Program-made: the position numbers and the translations under genes
The notes under the pieces: generated by a model
Told to the model about the DNA's origin: nothing
The model's database searches: none
What the model saw: the letters and a program-made list of their open reading frames with translations, nothing else
Shown: positions 11,318 through 23,667 of the stretch, piece by piece
How the letters are laid out: each line of letters begins with the position of its first letter
How positions within the stretch are numbered: position 1 is the stretch's first letter
Assembly: GCA_905331475.1 (NCBI GenBank)
Contig: CAJNYU010003956.1
Location: forward strand, 1 to 64,000
From: Rotaria socialis
Lineage: Eukaryota > Rotifera > Eurotatoria > Philodinida > Philodinidae
Direction of reading: 5' to 3'
Length of the DNA: 64,000 nt

Positions 11318-14120
11318 ATGCCTCGATATTTACTTTTTTTCGCTCATGAACTGATCGAATTTCGTCTATCTGTGAGTAGTGATCAACAAGATTGTACATA
11401 ATATTATGGTTTGGCTTTTTCATTGGCACATTTATAGGAGTTATTCAGCTTGGCTGAGATGTTCGGTTTTCGTGAGAGTATGATTATTGAAAGAAAGCCA
11501 GATCAGGTGTGTGTGTGTGGGTCTTGCGTATGAAATCAGTTTCATTATAGCATACTTCAATTCTAGGACCCATTTTTGTTATGCACATTCTCCAATATCG
11601 ATCATCTCAAATTATATTCGTCACGATCGGTTTTATTAAAGTGAGATTCAATTTAAAAATTAATTAAGACAAGTAGATCAACAAGGAAAACCAATCGATG
11701 AATTAATTAGTTTTACTTTAGGACTATTTACAAAATCTAGACTGCAATAGGTTGGAAATATCTTGAAATGAGTTCTCATATTTAGCTTACTTATTGCGGT
11801 TTTTAACTGAATTATGTAGCCTTTCTCAGAAAAACGCTTTCTACAGCTTCAAATTAATACGTCGTAGAGAGAGAGAGAGATTTACCTTAATGAGAGCAGT
11901 TTATTGTAAAATTTATAGATCTTATCATTCTGTTCTATGTCGAAATAAGAACATCAGATTTACTGTTACATATGAAGGATACAGATAACAATTTTCGATA
12001 GCGATTATTTTTATGAATACTTTCATAAAATAAATCAAAATGATTCACATGATGAATCTGAGATAGATCATGGTATGCATGCAAAAATGTTGCTATTTCG
12101 CAGTGCGATGAATCTCAATTGCATTTATTTAAAGGCGATTTATCAGTTAGGGGGAACTCCTACTACGATAACTTCAGTTTTCTATCTGATTAGTTACATT
12201 GTTTCGAAGTAATGTATATTATATAGGTCGGCTTATGAATATTGGACACATGGATCCTCATTGATAGATGTTGCTGATAAATTGACAATCAGCTCCGATT
12301 GGGTATTGAATGAATTTTTTCAAAAAGCTTAATATAGTTTTTTTTAAAATTTATAGCGTCCTCAATTGCACGAAACATGGAGAATACTAGTTCATGGATT
12401 TCGTAAGCAATTTACACAGCCGGAGAAAATTCAACGGATTGATGTGAGCTACCAGAAGTATATTCTACGTATTCTATTGTGCATTCTCTCATAGGCATTT
12501 AGTGATCGATTAAAAATAAAAAATAAATTTTGTTTAAATAATAAAGCTGATTGTTCGGTTGGTCTTTTCGAAAGTTATGAACAAGGGCTGATTGAACAGC
12601 CAAAAGAAGTTTTTGTTGGCCGATGGGTAAGTCTTCTAGTTTGTCTTATGTTTAAATAGAAATATGTCGTTTTAATTCAAGATCTGCGATGGAGCTCGTC
12701 ATTTAATTGATAAATATGACGTTCGAAAACGTTATTTTATCGGTAAGTGATAAGGAACTAACTGTAGATAGGTAAAATAGAATATTATATAAAAGATTTT
12801 ACTGACCTGCCAATATGAGAAGCCGATGAGCGTCAAACATTCAAACGTAAGCTTTGCTCTTAGGAGATCGATGTTTAGCATATCTATAAAAATTTTCGAA
12901 AAAATCGGATCTAAAAATATTATGTTGAATGAAAGTATAAAATATTTTCTAAGAAAAATATCAGTATTTTAAACATAAGCGTTTATCAAGCAATATCATT
13001 AGCTTAGTGAGCTCGTAAATTTCTTTGCAGAAACTTCAAGTTTCAGACAATAAGCAAGGCAAAGATGAAGAAATTATTTCATTCGCTATCGTCTTCAAAT
13101 GTATGGAAGCAAAAAGAAATCGAAACTTCAACACCGTCATGCGTTTTCGCTATGAAAAAAACGAAAACAAAGCATAGTTTGTTACTTGCATAATTCTATG
13201 TTTGTAGGTAATACAACAATGGATGCAACACTTTCGTTTGTTATGGCAAATATGGGCCAATGTCAACCGAATCATATTACATTGGATCCTTTCTGTGGCA
13301 CAGGTTTGTTTAGTTTTCTATTATTTTCTTTGGCTAATCTATAAGATACGAGACTAGGTGGAATTCTTCTGGCTTGTGCGGAACTCGGTAGTAATGTTGT
13401 TGGTAGTGAATTCGATTGGCGTGTTTTAACAGCAAAAGGTAAGAGATTTCAATTGATTTACTCATTATCATTATGAGCAAAAATTTAGCGAAACCAACGA
13501 AAGCTAATACGAAAAATCTTAGTCGTAATCCTGATGAAATGATGCATCGAAATTTTTCCGATTATGGTACACTAAACCGGTTTTTGGGTGTTGTTGGAGC
13601 TGATTTTGCCTATTCACCGTGGCGTCCAACATTTCAGTTTGACTCTATTGTTACCGATCCACCTTACGGTATTCGCGAATCATCACAACATAAAAGTCGT
13701 CGTCGAACTGATAAAGCAGATGATGATGAGGAAAATCCTGTCGCAGAAAAATACGATTTAACAAATATTTACGGTGATCTATTAAACTTTGCTAATGTTT
13801 ATTTGTGCGTTGGTGGTCGATTAGTTTTCTGGATGCCAACACATATACTAACGTATGATGAAAGTTTATTACCAACACATCCATGTTTTATATTATTTTC
13901 AAATGATGAACAACAACTTAATCGAACTGTAAGTCGACGATTATTAACAATGATTAAAATACGTGAAAGTAACAATAATGAAAAAGCTCAAGTGAATGAA
14001 AAATTATTTAGTAATTTTCGTGATCTTTATTTTACACCAAATACAAAAATATGGGAACAATTGAATAGTAACAATGCTGATACTGATTCTTCTGCTGTTT
14101 CGAAAAAAGAAAATTCGTGA
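11318..14120 (+). CDS. TRMT11: tRNA (guanine-N2)-methyltransferase, TRMT11-like
   Basis: Ten exons reconstructed from GT..AG junctions: 11318-11371, 11438-11506, 11567-11640, 12227-12302, 12357-12443, 12495-12626, 12682-12742, 13208-13303, 13358-13438, 13489-14120. The start MPRYLLFFAHELIEFRLS followed by ELFSLAEMFGF matches the TRMT11/Trm11 N-terminus. Further on come GRWICDGARHLIDKY, the SAM-binding LDPFCGTGGILLACAELG across exons 8-9, and the catalytic DPPYGIRES in exon 10. Family role: with TRMT112 it methylates guanosine 10 of tRNAs in the cytosol. Two introns are large (11641-12226 and 12743-13207); the rest are 51-66 bp. The exon 4 donor at 12303 (GTATT) is the least certain junction. 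The methylase core looks intact. Confidence 0.9.
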
Positions 14121-15340
14121 TAAATGATTGTCAAACTAATAAAATTACTGTTTTTGTTATGAGTGTTCTCGATTTTCTATTCGCTTAAAAATGCTTGCAG
14201 TCATAGACACGTTTAACGGATAACTATACTTGATTTTATTTGATCTAATCTTTTATAGCAAAATATCTTAAGTCACTTTTTTCCCGAAGAATCAGAGGTT
14301 GTATTACTTTTAACCTGTATACAAAATGATGAGATTCAAATGATAGACTTTGCTTAATTGTTATGCTTCGAAGATTTTTGTTCTACTGAATGATGACGTC
14401 TCATTAACTGATAGAACTCGTGCATAGTCGATTGCATTCAATTTTTTTCTTGCGAAAAAGACATAAACTTATCGAGCATAAAAATACTATGAGAACGATT
14501 ATTACGATGTAAATAAATATTGAATGCCCACAGCTTACCAAATTTACCAATGGCTTTCGTTGATAAGTTTGACGTAACGAAAGTATTACATGCTCTTATG
14601 ATTCAAAGAAGAAATTGAATGTGACTTTGTACAGGAAGAAAAGATTGCTAAATTCTGTACTATAATCTCTTCTACCAGAATAATTTATTCAATGTTTGAC
14701 AACTAATTACTATATTTTAGTATAGCTAAGTAGAAAATTTTTCCAACTCACCAACAGCTTTGTCCATAAAACTATTGCCACTTGATTGATCATGATGAAA
14801 AATGTCTCTTTTAGAACAGTTAAGAACAGGCTTATGTTTTCGAGTATGCGCACCTTACCATAGATTTGTTTGTTCTTGCGCGCAAATTTGCGAGTTACTC
14901 TCGAAAGTATGTGATTAATCTATGAATTAACTGTCAGCACGAAATTCTATGCTCATAGTAGGGAAAAAACAGGTATAACACTCATCAAACAACAAGCGAA
15001 AGCTAAAAAAATCGAAGCAAACTAAACTTTTTTATTATTCATCATGATCAATCGATTGATGACTATTTCGAATAAAAATTAATAAGAAAGTTCGGAATAT
15101 TCCTTTGTTAGATAATATATCATTACGAATATCTTTAACTCTTCTTTGATAAGATCTTATCACAAATGTGTTTCCATCATATTATATCTACTATATCTTT
15201 TAATTTGTTATCTGAGTATTTTTTTTCACATAAATATGAGGTTTACCAGCGTTAGTCGACAGGTAAAGTTTCGAAGTACCCGCTATTAAGATTATTATGA
15301 TCGACTTGATATGTCGTTAGTGTATATGCAAGCACAACTA
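14121..15340. other. No recognised gene
   Basis: AT-rich intergenic DNA downstream of the TRMT11-like gene; nothing recognised on either strand. Confidence 0.5.
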
Positions 15341-15443
15341 CAAAGTGTCTTAATATTACGGTTTTGGCGAGCCACTCGATACGGGGTGTCAGTGTAAGAC
15401 ACCGGCAGTAGCCACCTCACTCATACTTTTATCGGACACTTTG
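15341..15443. repeat. 103-bp MITE-like hairpin, termini CAAAGTGTC/GACACTTTG
   Basis: Nine-base perfect terminal inverted repeats flank an imperfect palindrome whose centre is GGTGTC..GACACC. CTA lies directly outside each end (15338-15340 and 15444-15446), a possible 3-bp target duplication. No coding capacity. Too short to assign a family. Confidence 0.5.
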
Positions 15444-16000
15444 CTAATCAGGTTTAGGTACTAGCTTGTCATTAGTTTTTGGAACAAAAATTTGATAGAA
15501 AACAAAATCCACGAATGGGGTGTGCTGAAATTTTTATTGAAATTAAAGTTATATCGACCGTAATCAGTTTCTAGTCTGATAATGGAAGAAAGGTTGTAAA
15601 AATCTATCTATGGTATGCAACGCGAATAACACACTGTGAAATTATAGTTTTTCTTGCAATCAATCTGACTGAATGAATTATGCAGCATGAACAAAAATAT
15701 AGTTTATTCAATATAATAGAATCATAAATTATTGAATTTCGACTTGCATAATCAAATTTTATGAATCAATGACTCAATTGAGAACGACTAATTGCCTATC
15801 ACGAGTCAACTTGCTGAGTCAAACTTAATATTTGCCAACTTATCTGTTCCTCAGGGACAGCGCGAAGTAATAAGAGTAAGGGAGAAGGGGGTTATTTTTT
15901 TTAAATGGGAGGAAAATAAAAGAAATCTATGAAAGCTAGAAATTTAGTTTAAACTGTTAAAAGATATTGGTACACTTGAGTAATTAATGAAATAAATGAT

Positions 16001-16210
16001 TTATTGTATTTCTTTGTACAACAAGACACTATCATTAACCTGTACCATTTTACTTATATTATCAGCATCTGTAGCAGTAAACTTCAGGATATATTCAGGA
16101 GATAATGCTGCTAAAGACTCAATATTTATATCCATAGACATTACAAGTTGTTTGTATTCTGTAATTAATTGATCGATAACTTGTCGAAATGTTTTTCTAT
16201 CACTATTCAA
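16001..16210 (-). CDS. Small hypothetical ORF
   Basis: A 69-codon frame with balanced, soluble-looking composition (MNSDRKTFRQVIDQLITEYK...). It could be the 3' exon of a gene whose upstream part was displaced by the inverted-repeat element that starts at its first codon (16210). I recognise no family and no exon chain. It may equally be chance. Confidence 0.25.
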   Translation of the reverse strand: MNSDRKTFRQVIDQLITEYKQLVMSMDINIESLAALSPEYILKFTATDADNISKMVQVNDSVLLYKEIQ

Positions 16211-16635
16211 CTCTCCTCAGACGAATCCCCAGGGGGCCCCCTTCAATATTCGAATTTTTGGGGAGTCCCTGTCATGAGACCCCGGGAGTTAAGAAAAAGA
16301 TGAAAATTTTCCAGTGAAACTATCAAAAATCTACGTAAAAAATTCGAAATCATCTTCAAAAGCTTCTGACTGATTTCTAAAAACTGGCTGGGGAGTCCCT
16401 TCGAAATCCCAAGGGGTGGACAGGGAGCTCATAGGGACTTCTACAGGGACTCTCTAGTCATTTTTTTAGGAGTCCCTCGGTAATTTTTGAAGACGCTTTC
16501 GGATATTTTACTTAGATTTCTGAGTTTGATAGAATTTTTTTCATCTTTTTCTTAACTCCTCGAGGACTCGTGACAGTGACTCCCCAAAAGTTCGAATATT
16601 GATGGGGACTCATTGGGGATTCGTCTGGGAAGAGT
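16210..16635. repeat. Inverted-repeat (foldback) element, about 426 bp
   Basis: The left end ACTCTCCTCAGACGAATCCC and the right end (reverse complement ACTCTTCCCAGACGAATCCC) begin arms of more than 100 bp that stay similar through AGTTAAGAAAAAGATGAAAA. The centre carries further GGGAGTCCC-type palindromes. This is a non-autonomous foldback/MITE. No clear target duplication was found. Confidence 0.7.
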
Positions 16636-18351
16636 ATACTAGGGTATAGTATTACGTACTAAAGGAGCTGATTCGCATTTTTTCTTTGGTTAATCAATCC
16701 GACTGCGACTAATTATGCATGAATGAAGTAGAAGAAATTGATATTTTACATTATCACAAACACAGAATTTATATACCAATTTGTTCTTATAATTGTTATC
16801 AGTTGTCTTTTTCTTGCTAGAAAATGTTTTAGAAAAGAAAAAGAGGAAAAACCTCCCATTTCCATCTTCAGAAAACTGCAAGAAATATTTCCAAAATTCA
16901 TGAAGCCTGAACACTAAAATTTTTCCGAATCAAAGTCTCAGACTAACTTCCTTTTTTTCTCAGAAAATATCTCTGAATTTTATTCTATTAGTGAGAGATT
17001 ATCTTTAATTTGGGAGGAAAAATCTCTTCTACTTTCTTCAAGTCGGAGGAAAACTGAAGTCAAAATTTTCAAAGTAGGAGGGGAGAAACCCCACCAACCC
17101 CCACGTTCGTGCCGTCCCTGCTCTCCCTAAGCAATTTTCAACATAAACTTTTTGCCACAAAGCCAACACCTAATCTTTTGCATCCTCAAACTTGTAAAAA
17201 ATATACGGACGAACATAAAAAGATGACTTGCCAATCAAAAATAAACTAAAATATTGCCTTATGCCACACAAATAACTCCTTAAAAGCCAATGCTTCAGCC
17301 ACCTAACTAATGTGGGCAACTCTTGTCTTGTGCGTAGAATCAGGCGTCTCGAAGCCGAGAAAAGCAGAGATAAAGCTGGTACGAATTTCCGACTGGCTGA
17401 TATCAGTAGGCCGGTTGATAATCGGTCAATCTAGTTTCCTTTTCTGAATATCTTTATATATACTTATTCGAAATTTTCTGTTTACGATGGCACAGAATAA
17501 TTTACTGATGAGTTTCTTCTGGTATCAACGAATCAGTGATAGATCAACAAGCTACTAGTAGACTACTCGATATCGATAGGCCAGTAAACCTCTCGGTTCG
17601 ATTCGACCTTTTCAGATCGGTTATATCTATGCCGAAGAAGGGATCAGATGTGAACTCTTCAATAACCAAAACGCTCCAATTTTTCCCTGTGAAAATACTA
17701 GATTTCATCTGCATTTTACGCTTTTTCTCTAAGATTTTTTGTTGAAAAAATCATTTGCAGTCTTTAATATAAGATCCTTTACACAGCCAATATCTAGAAT
17801 CATAGATGGAACTGGTCGGTCTGATACCGGTTGTGCCAATAATGCATGAACATCCTTTATTCTTCACATATTTGGCGTCCATTTTTTAAATTACCCTTTG
17901 GGACTGTCGTGCAGACAGGACTATTACTTTCTCATCAGTGTTATAGAATGTGTTATACTCAACGGATGTTTTACAACCTACTACTATCATTAATGCATCT
18001 GATCTTCTTCTAAATATTATCCGTATATCATTGCACAATGTGGTGGCGTTTCTGAACGTAATTAATGTAAGGTGGAAATGACTATCATATCTTTTTTCTG
18101 TTCTCTCTTCTCTCTCTCGTGTGCATATATAAGGCGATTGCATTGTGTTGAAACACAGAACTAGAATATTGGGGAATGGATTAGTGTAACTAACATCTTA
18201 TATACCGAGGATAGCAGTAACGCTACTCTTCCAGTTTCTCTTTGTGATCACAAATAAAAAATAAATACGGCAGCAGTAACGAATATAAACTATCCATTTA
18301 TCGTCAAAGAAAATGCGTTACACCGGTATCGGTCCAGACTTTAAATCGGTC
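16636..18351. other. No recognised gene
   Basis: Short frames only. A pyrimidine-rich stretch followed by ATATATAAGG near 18100-18135 resembles a promoter, but no gene follows it that I can support. Confidence 0.4.
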
Positions 18352-18637
18352 GGGTGTGGGTGTGGGTGTGTGGATGTGACTGTATTTTTAATTCAACCAC
18401 ACCCACTCACCTACGTCCACACCCACGCACCCACACCCACACTCACACCCACACCCACACCCACACCCATACCCATACCCACACCCACACCCACACCCAC
18501 ACCCACACCCACACCCACACNCCCCCACCCACCCACACCAACACTCACACCCACACCCACCCCCACACCCACACCCATACACACACCCACCCCCACACCC
18601 ATACCCACACCCACACCCATACCCACACCCACACCCT
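18352..18637. repeat. Head-to-head telomere-like hairpin: short TGTGGG arm, conserved core, ~240-bp CACACC arm (copy 1)
   Basis: TGTGGG repeats (18352-18375) run into the core GTGACTGTATTTTTAATTCA and then into a long CACACC array with ACCCAT and ACTCAC variants, ending at 18637. One N sits at 18521. The arrangement (G-strand repeats pointing at C-strand repeats) can fold into a long hairpin. The core recurs at about 21070 and 33770. TGTGGG is the telomeric repeat reported for bdelloid rotifers (from memory). Reading frames of alternating Pro-Thr, His-Thr or Gly-Val across it are repeat translations, not proteins. Confidence 0.9.
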
Positions 18638-19355
18638 CAGGTTACGCGACCTGATAGTCTGTCGAGAGAGAGTAAAAAAGATCAACGTCAACCAGTGGTT
18701 AAAAATGATGTTGGTTGTTGTAATATTGATATCGGCGAAATGTCAAGACAGGCCACACCCTCTTTTGTGCCCGAAACCGAAAGCTCTTATTCGTATGCAT
18801 TTACACCAGACCGAACGCAATACCTTGGGAAAAATATCCTACTACATGCAATTATTATCATCTTGCATAGACAAATAAGTTAATCGGCGCAAAAATGACG
18901 TCTGTTGGCTCATGATTTGAATGATAGGAAGAAAAAAAAATATAACGATAGGCTACACTTGTATATTTATTACATCGTTTTTTTTACTATGTACTTTCGT
19001 ATTCACCATTTGTGCTTGCTTTCTTTGAGAGGGTTTTTTCATTCTACTTACAATTATGACAGTGACTCAAATTTCCAATACGTAAAGAAAGAAAAAAAGA
19101 AAGAAAAACATTAATTTACCCCGTTGCTTGTGCTGTGTTAACAACAAGTTTCCTCTCATACTTAACGCATTTTTGGTTGATAGTATACCTGATAAAAATT
19201 TCATATCTCATACGTAAATATTACTCCAATTCATAAGTAAAGCAGCACAAGAAACCAAGTAAGTCTACCATTCTATATTTTAGACTGATCCGCTGCATAA
19301 ATATAAATAAAACAAAATTCTACTTTACTCTATCCCTATGACATAGCAAAGCTGA
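18638..19355. other. No recognised gene
   Basis: Sequence between two telomere-like arrays; only short frames without recognisable domains. Confidence 0.4.
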
Positions 19356-19391
19356 GGTGTGGGTGTGGGGGTGGGGGTGGGTGTGGGTGTC
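19356..19391 (+). repeat. Short interstitial TGTGGG tract
   Basis: About six degenerate repeats of GTGTGGG/GGGGGTG type. There is no matching C-rich arm, unlike the hairpin copies. Confidence 0.7.
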
Positions 19392-19393
19392 TG

Positions 19394-19589
19394 GACGAGA
19401 GTATAGTCTCATGAGTCCATTATTGTATGCATTCCATGTATCCCCCCCCCCGCCCCCGCCACAATAAAAGACCCCGGGTCTTCTATTATGTTCNGACGAG
19501 ATTATAGTCTTATGAGTCCATTATTGTATGCATTCCATGTATCCCCCCCCGCCCCCGCCACAATAAAAGACCCCGGGTCTTCTATTATG
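19394..19589 (+). repeat. Tandem duplication of a ~95-100 bp segment split by one N
   Basis: Unit 1 (19394-19493) and unit 2 (19495-19589) are almost identical: GACGAG, a C-run, then ACCCCGGGTC and TTCTATTATG. They differ by two C's in the poly-C run and a few substitutions. The single N at 19494 sits exactly at the joint, so this may be a contig-join artefact rather than a biological tandem repeat. Confidence 0.75.
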
Positions 19590-21036
19590 GTCCAGCAAAC
19601 TTTTGTAAATTTTGTCCATTTTTGCTGGTGAAAAAACAAAGTTCCTATGGAGCAACTTCTTTTGGGGGGCGGGGTTAAAGAAATCTTGGGTGTTTATATG
19701 ATTGTTTGTGTGTGATATTTATTGTGTATGTAATAAATCAGTGTGCGTGTTTATGTTTGGGATGCTCGATTACGTTCGATACTAGCTTTTGGAGCATACG
19801 ATGTTGTCTCTTGTTTTAATAAAGATTTTGCTTCTGATATCAGTTCAGCACCACAAGCGAGTATTGGAGTGCGAGGATTGATAACGCATTTGAAAATATG
19901 TTTCATAAGAACGTGGCTGCTTTCTTTTTATCAGTAATTAGGACCAAGCACATCTTAGCCATACTCATACGTGCCAGCTTACACAAACTATGACATTATT
20001 TAGATGGATGGAACAGAAAATTTTCTTTGTTTTAGTACCATTTTCAATAGGGTCACGTTCCAAAGGTATCCGGTTGCTCTAGCTTTTCTGATGTATCAAT
20101 CGCCTCATACTTACACATACTGTATCAATTTTATACGCACGCATGCACGCTGTCCTTTTTCAACGATCGAGTTGGTACAGCTTTTGACGATTAGATGACA
20201 TGTACTCGTAACCGCTGCTTATCGCATCTATATATTGTTTTATTTCGCTGCAGTCCTGTTGTTTCTATGAATAGTTTCTTCGCTTGATAGGTATTGCAAA
20301 AGTGCGGTGTATTTTAGATGACTTCCTACTTCTCAATGCATTATGAAATATAAATGTATAATCAATTATGCTTCAGTGAAATGTAATGCTCTGTTTGCAA
20401 AAATACGTGGTAGTGGGTGCGACGCAAAGAATGATTTCATTCACATTTTGACAATATTCTGGTTGGCTATCATCGTAGAGAGTTGATTTTGGTCTCACAA
20501 CATTCTCCATTTAATTCCCTACAAACCCGTATCCAAGGAACAGGTGAAACTGAGAGCAATCCCACCATAGGTTGTCAACACTGATACGTTTTGAAATAGA
20601 TGATTTCCTAGTCACTTCTGTCTTTATCATTTCTTTCGCTGCTCTTTGGATACATAGAAAAATACGGCATGCGCCATTTTATAGCAGCTACAATTCTCTA
20701 TCCATCGAAAGGTAATTCAACATTATTAAATCATTTGGTGTGAGTAACCAGAAGCTTTCTGCTCTCCTTTAATACTCATCTGTCTACGACGGGCTAATTG
20801 GAATCATTATATATTGTATGTAGTTAGGCGAAAATGTAACGTTGTGTTGTCAATAGTTTTGTGTAAGCGGTGGAAGCTGTTTTCTTCATTATTCTAATCA
20901 ATCTAACAGATGAATAGATCTGTTCTATTCTCATCGATGCCCTGAAGAAGGGAAACTTCAGTGGTTCATACTCGATGTTAACATAAGTTAGCTCCAATAT
21001 CCAAATAGTTCTATCCATACGAATGCTTTGGAGCCT

Positions 21037-21102
21037 GGTGTGGCTGTGGCTGTGGCTGTGGGTGTGGTTGAGTTAAAAATACAGTTACACCCACACCCAC
21101 CC
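21037..21102. repeat. Telomere-like hairpin with conserved core (copy 2, compact)
   Basis: GGTGTGGCTGTGGCTGTGGG, then GGTTGAGTTAAAAATACAGT (the reverse complement of the core seen at 18376 and 33770), then TTACACCCACACCCACC. It is 66 bp and lies 180 bp upstream of IAP gene 2. Confidence 0.85.
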
Positions 21103-21281
21103 TAAATGATGAATATTTTGAGCCCAAAATCAGATACCTTTATATCTTGTTATCTTGTTATCTGCGGATTGTGACGGCTAATCATAATCATATACGCAAA
21201 TGTTAGAAGAGATAAAAGGAGAAATAATCGCTTTCTATTTCATAAAATAGAGTCTTGCCCTATATGGTTGAATTGGAATAG

Positions 21282-23552
21282 ATGACCGAAACACGTAGTA
21301 TGATGGAAATACCACGAGAGCTTTGCAGACAAATAAGTAATACTCATACTTCGATGCAGAAGACACACAACATTTTGCAACATGCTATTTCTGGAAAAAC
21401 GGGTTTTCTGTATCAGGCACTGGAAACGTGTAGACGTTTAGTAAACAAAATGGGTGTGCATTCTACTACAAGTATGATGGCCGCTGGATTTTCTTATACG
21501 GGTTGTGGTGATACAGCCGATTGTAATGTTTGTAAACTGAAAGTATCAGGATGGACATCAGACATGAACCCATTTACTATTCATGCACAAATGAGTCCTA
21601 AATGTGAATTCATTCGCTCTATGTTGCCGGAGGGAATAAATTCCGCCTCAGCGGCAAGTACTACTCTTGCAACAATTTCAACAATTTCAGATGATGAGAA
21701 GGCAACCAAACGTCATAAAATCGAAATAGCACAAGCAAGTTGTCCACCTAGACTTATTGAAGTTGATATAGTAAAGCGAGCTAGAAAACGTACCTTTTCG
21801 AACTGGCCACATCGAATATCACCTTCCAGTGCACAAATGATTGAAGCTGGATTTTTTAACTCCAATGTAGGGGATCGAGTCATTTGTGTATATTGCAATA
21901 TGATCTGCCAACAATGGACTCCAAACACTGACAATCCAGTGGAAATACACAAAACACTTTCTCCTAAATGTCCATATGTGCTTGCAATTCTTGATCGTCA
22001 GCAACTATCAGCTATCCAAATTATGAATGATCAGTTCATGAGAGATAATTGGACAGGGGCGATTAATGCAGATACACTTCGTTGTGGCGATATAGTGAAT
22101 ACGATTGCCTGTCATCAAAATTATATGGAAATCCCACGGCGTTACGCATCATTTGCTACATGTCCCACTGAAAATCTACCATCCGTTGAGAATTTAGTCA
22201 AAGCAGGCTTCTTTTATACCGGTAGTAAAAATATTGTAACGTGCTTTTATTGCAATGGATCATTACAGAACTGGGGAGTAAACGATAATCCAATGATTGA
22301 GCATGCTCGTTGGTTTCCACACTGCGGATATGCAAAACAATTATGCGGTGCAGAATTGTATAGGAAAATCCAGGAGTCTAAAAGAGCTCAGCAAGGTTTG
22401 CTATCTTTTTTTATTTTATCCCATTAGGAATGATTATTTGCGCATTGTCGTATTTAGAAAAGGCTGGTATAAATGAACCCAGTAAACTATGCGAAAATGA
22501 AGGCAGCTTGAATAGTAAAGGCCAGCTTACTATTTCGGATGAGAGCACTTTATCAAGACTGGTAGCGGCTCGACTTGACTTACCGATTTCGCAATATATA
22601 CTTAAACTTAAATTCAAGCTTTCCATCATAAAACGTTGTTGGGAAGATCAACTTAAACTCAAGCGTAAGTTAAGATTAAGGGTAGTAATTTGACTTTACT
22701 CTGAAAGTTAAAGTAAAACACTAACATTTTAACTCTAAAAAGGTAGAGTTAAAGTGACAATTAATTTTTAGCGCTTCGCGATTAATTCTCTGTTGGTTCA
22801 ACTGCAACTTTAAATTTTAAAATTAAAGTTAAAGTACTGTAATCTTGATATTAAAGTATTAAGTTTTAGTGTTCTACGCTAAACTTCAATACTTTTTCTA
22901 AAGTGTTTTAAAGTTAAAATGCCACCCCTAGCTAAGATCCTATTTATTGTTTCATAAAAAGTGAATAAAACGTCCTTTATGATATGCTTTAGACGAAGAT
23001 TTTCTTGATGAGTGTGATCTATTTATGGCATGTATTATTCTTCTGAAACAGATTGAGAAAATTGATGGAAAAAAAGAAAACATTATTGTTCCTAGTGTAA
23101 AGATGAATCAGATTCGTGATTTAGCACAAGCAGGTATTATATTGAAAGAAAAAACGTATTAGTAGGTGTTTTCTACATTACTTAATATTCTAGAGATGAA
23201 TGCTCGCGCACAAGTTCCCTGTGCAACAACACTTACAGATTCATTGAACAATACGGATGATAATAAGTCCTCATTCTCCGAATCAGTTGTGGACGAGACA
23301 GCTTCCAAGGCATTGCCAGTGAAAGTGAATGAGCAGCAAGATACGAAAGCAGAAAAAGTGGTATCGTCTAGAAAAAAGCCTGCAAATGTGTCATCTTCGC
23401 CGCAGGTGTGCGTATTGTGCTTGGAAGAGGAGAGAAGTCTAGCTTGTCTGCCTTGTGGTCATCTTGCCACGTGCGTTCCTTGTGGGCACTCTCTTCGTTC
23501 GTGCCCAATTTGTCGGACAGCAATCAATAGTTATGTTCGCATCTATACATAA
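21282..23552 (+). CDS. Inhibitor-of-apoptosis protein with three BIR domains and RING (IAP gene 2)
   Basis: Four exons: 21282-22395, 22458-22664, 22993-23133, 23194-23552. Phases match IAP gene 1. BIR1 (GVHSTTSMMAAGFSYTG, CNVC..H..C), BIR2 (NWPHRISPSSAQMIEAGFF, CVYC..H..C) and BIR3 (SFATCPTENLPSVENLVKAGFF, CFYC..H..C) all keep their zinc ligands. Exons 2-3 carry the same helical region (LVAARLDLPIS, KRCWEDQLKLK). Exon 4 ends in a RING (CVLC, CLPCGH, CPIC) and YVRIYT. Intron 2 (22665-22992, 328 bp instead of about 55-75) is enlarged by a MITE inserted 4 bp after the 5' splice site. From 21789 to 22370 the DNA is almost identical to IAP gene 3. Candidate poly(A) signal at 23826. Confidence 0.92.
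22677..22930. mobile_element. hAT-type MITE in intron 2 of IAP gene 2
   Basis: A 254-bp element with degenerate termini TAAGGGTAGTAATTT and (reverse complement of the other end) TAGGGGTGGCATTTT. It is flanked by GTTAAGAT (22669-22676) and GCTAAGAT (22931-22938), an 8-bp target duplication with one mismatch. It is internally AT-rich and made of AAAGTTAAAGT-like palindromic pieces. The terminus style and 8-bp duplication are hAT-like. The host intron keeps canonical GTAAGT and TTTAG ends. Confidence 0.78.
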
Positions 23553-23667
23553 TTTGTTTGAAGAAAAATACCGCACTTAAGAGCAGCTGGATTTCAATGG
23601 GCTTTAAATTATTCAAGACGACTCATTTTTGACACTATTTTCGCTGATAATTAAGCTATTCAGTTAA

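Noticed and set aside
18352-18637. CRISPR-like regular repeat
   Set aside because: Units are 6 bp without unique spacers; it is a telomere-type satellite in a eukaryotic genome.
18313-18878. Long open frames of alternating Pro-Thr, His-Thr, Gly-Val or Gly-Cys
   Set aside because: They are translations of the CACACC/TGTGGG array in several frames on both strands, not proteins.
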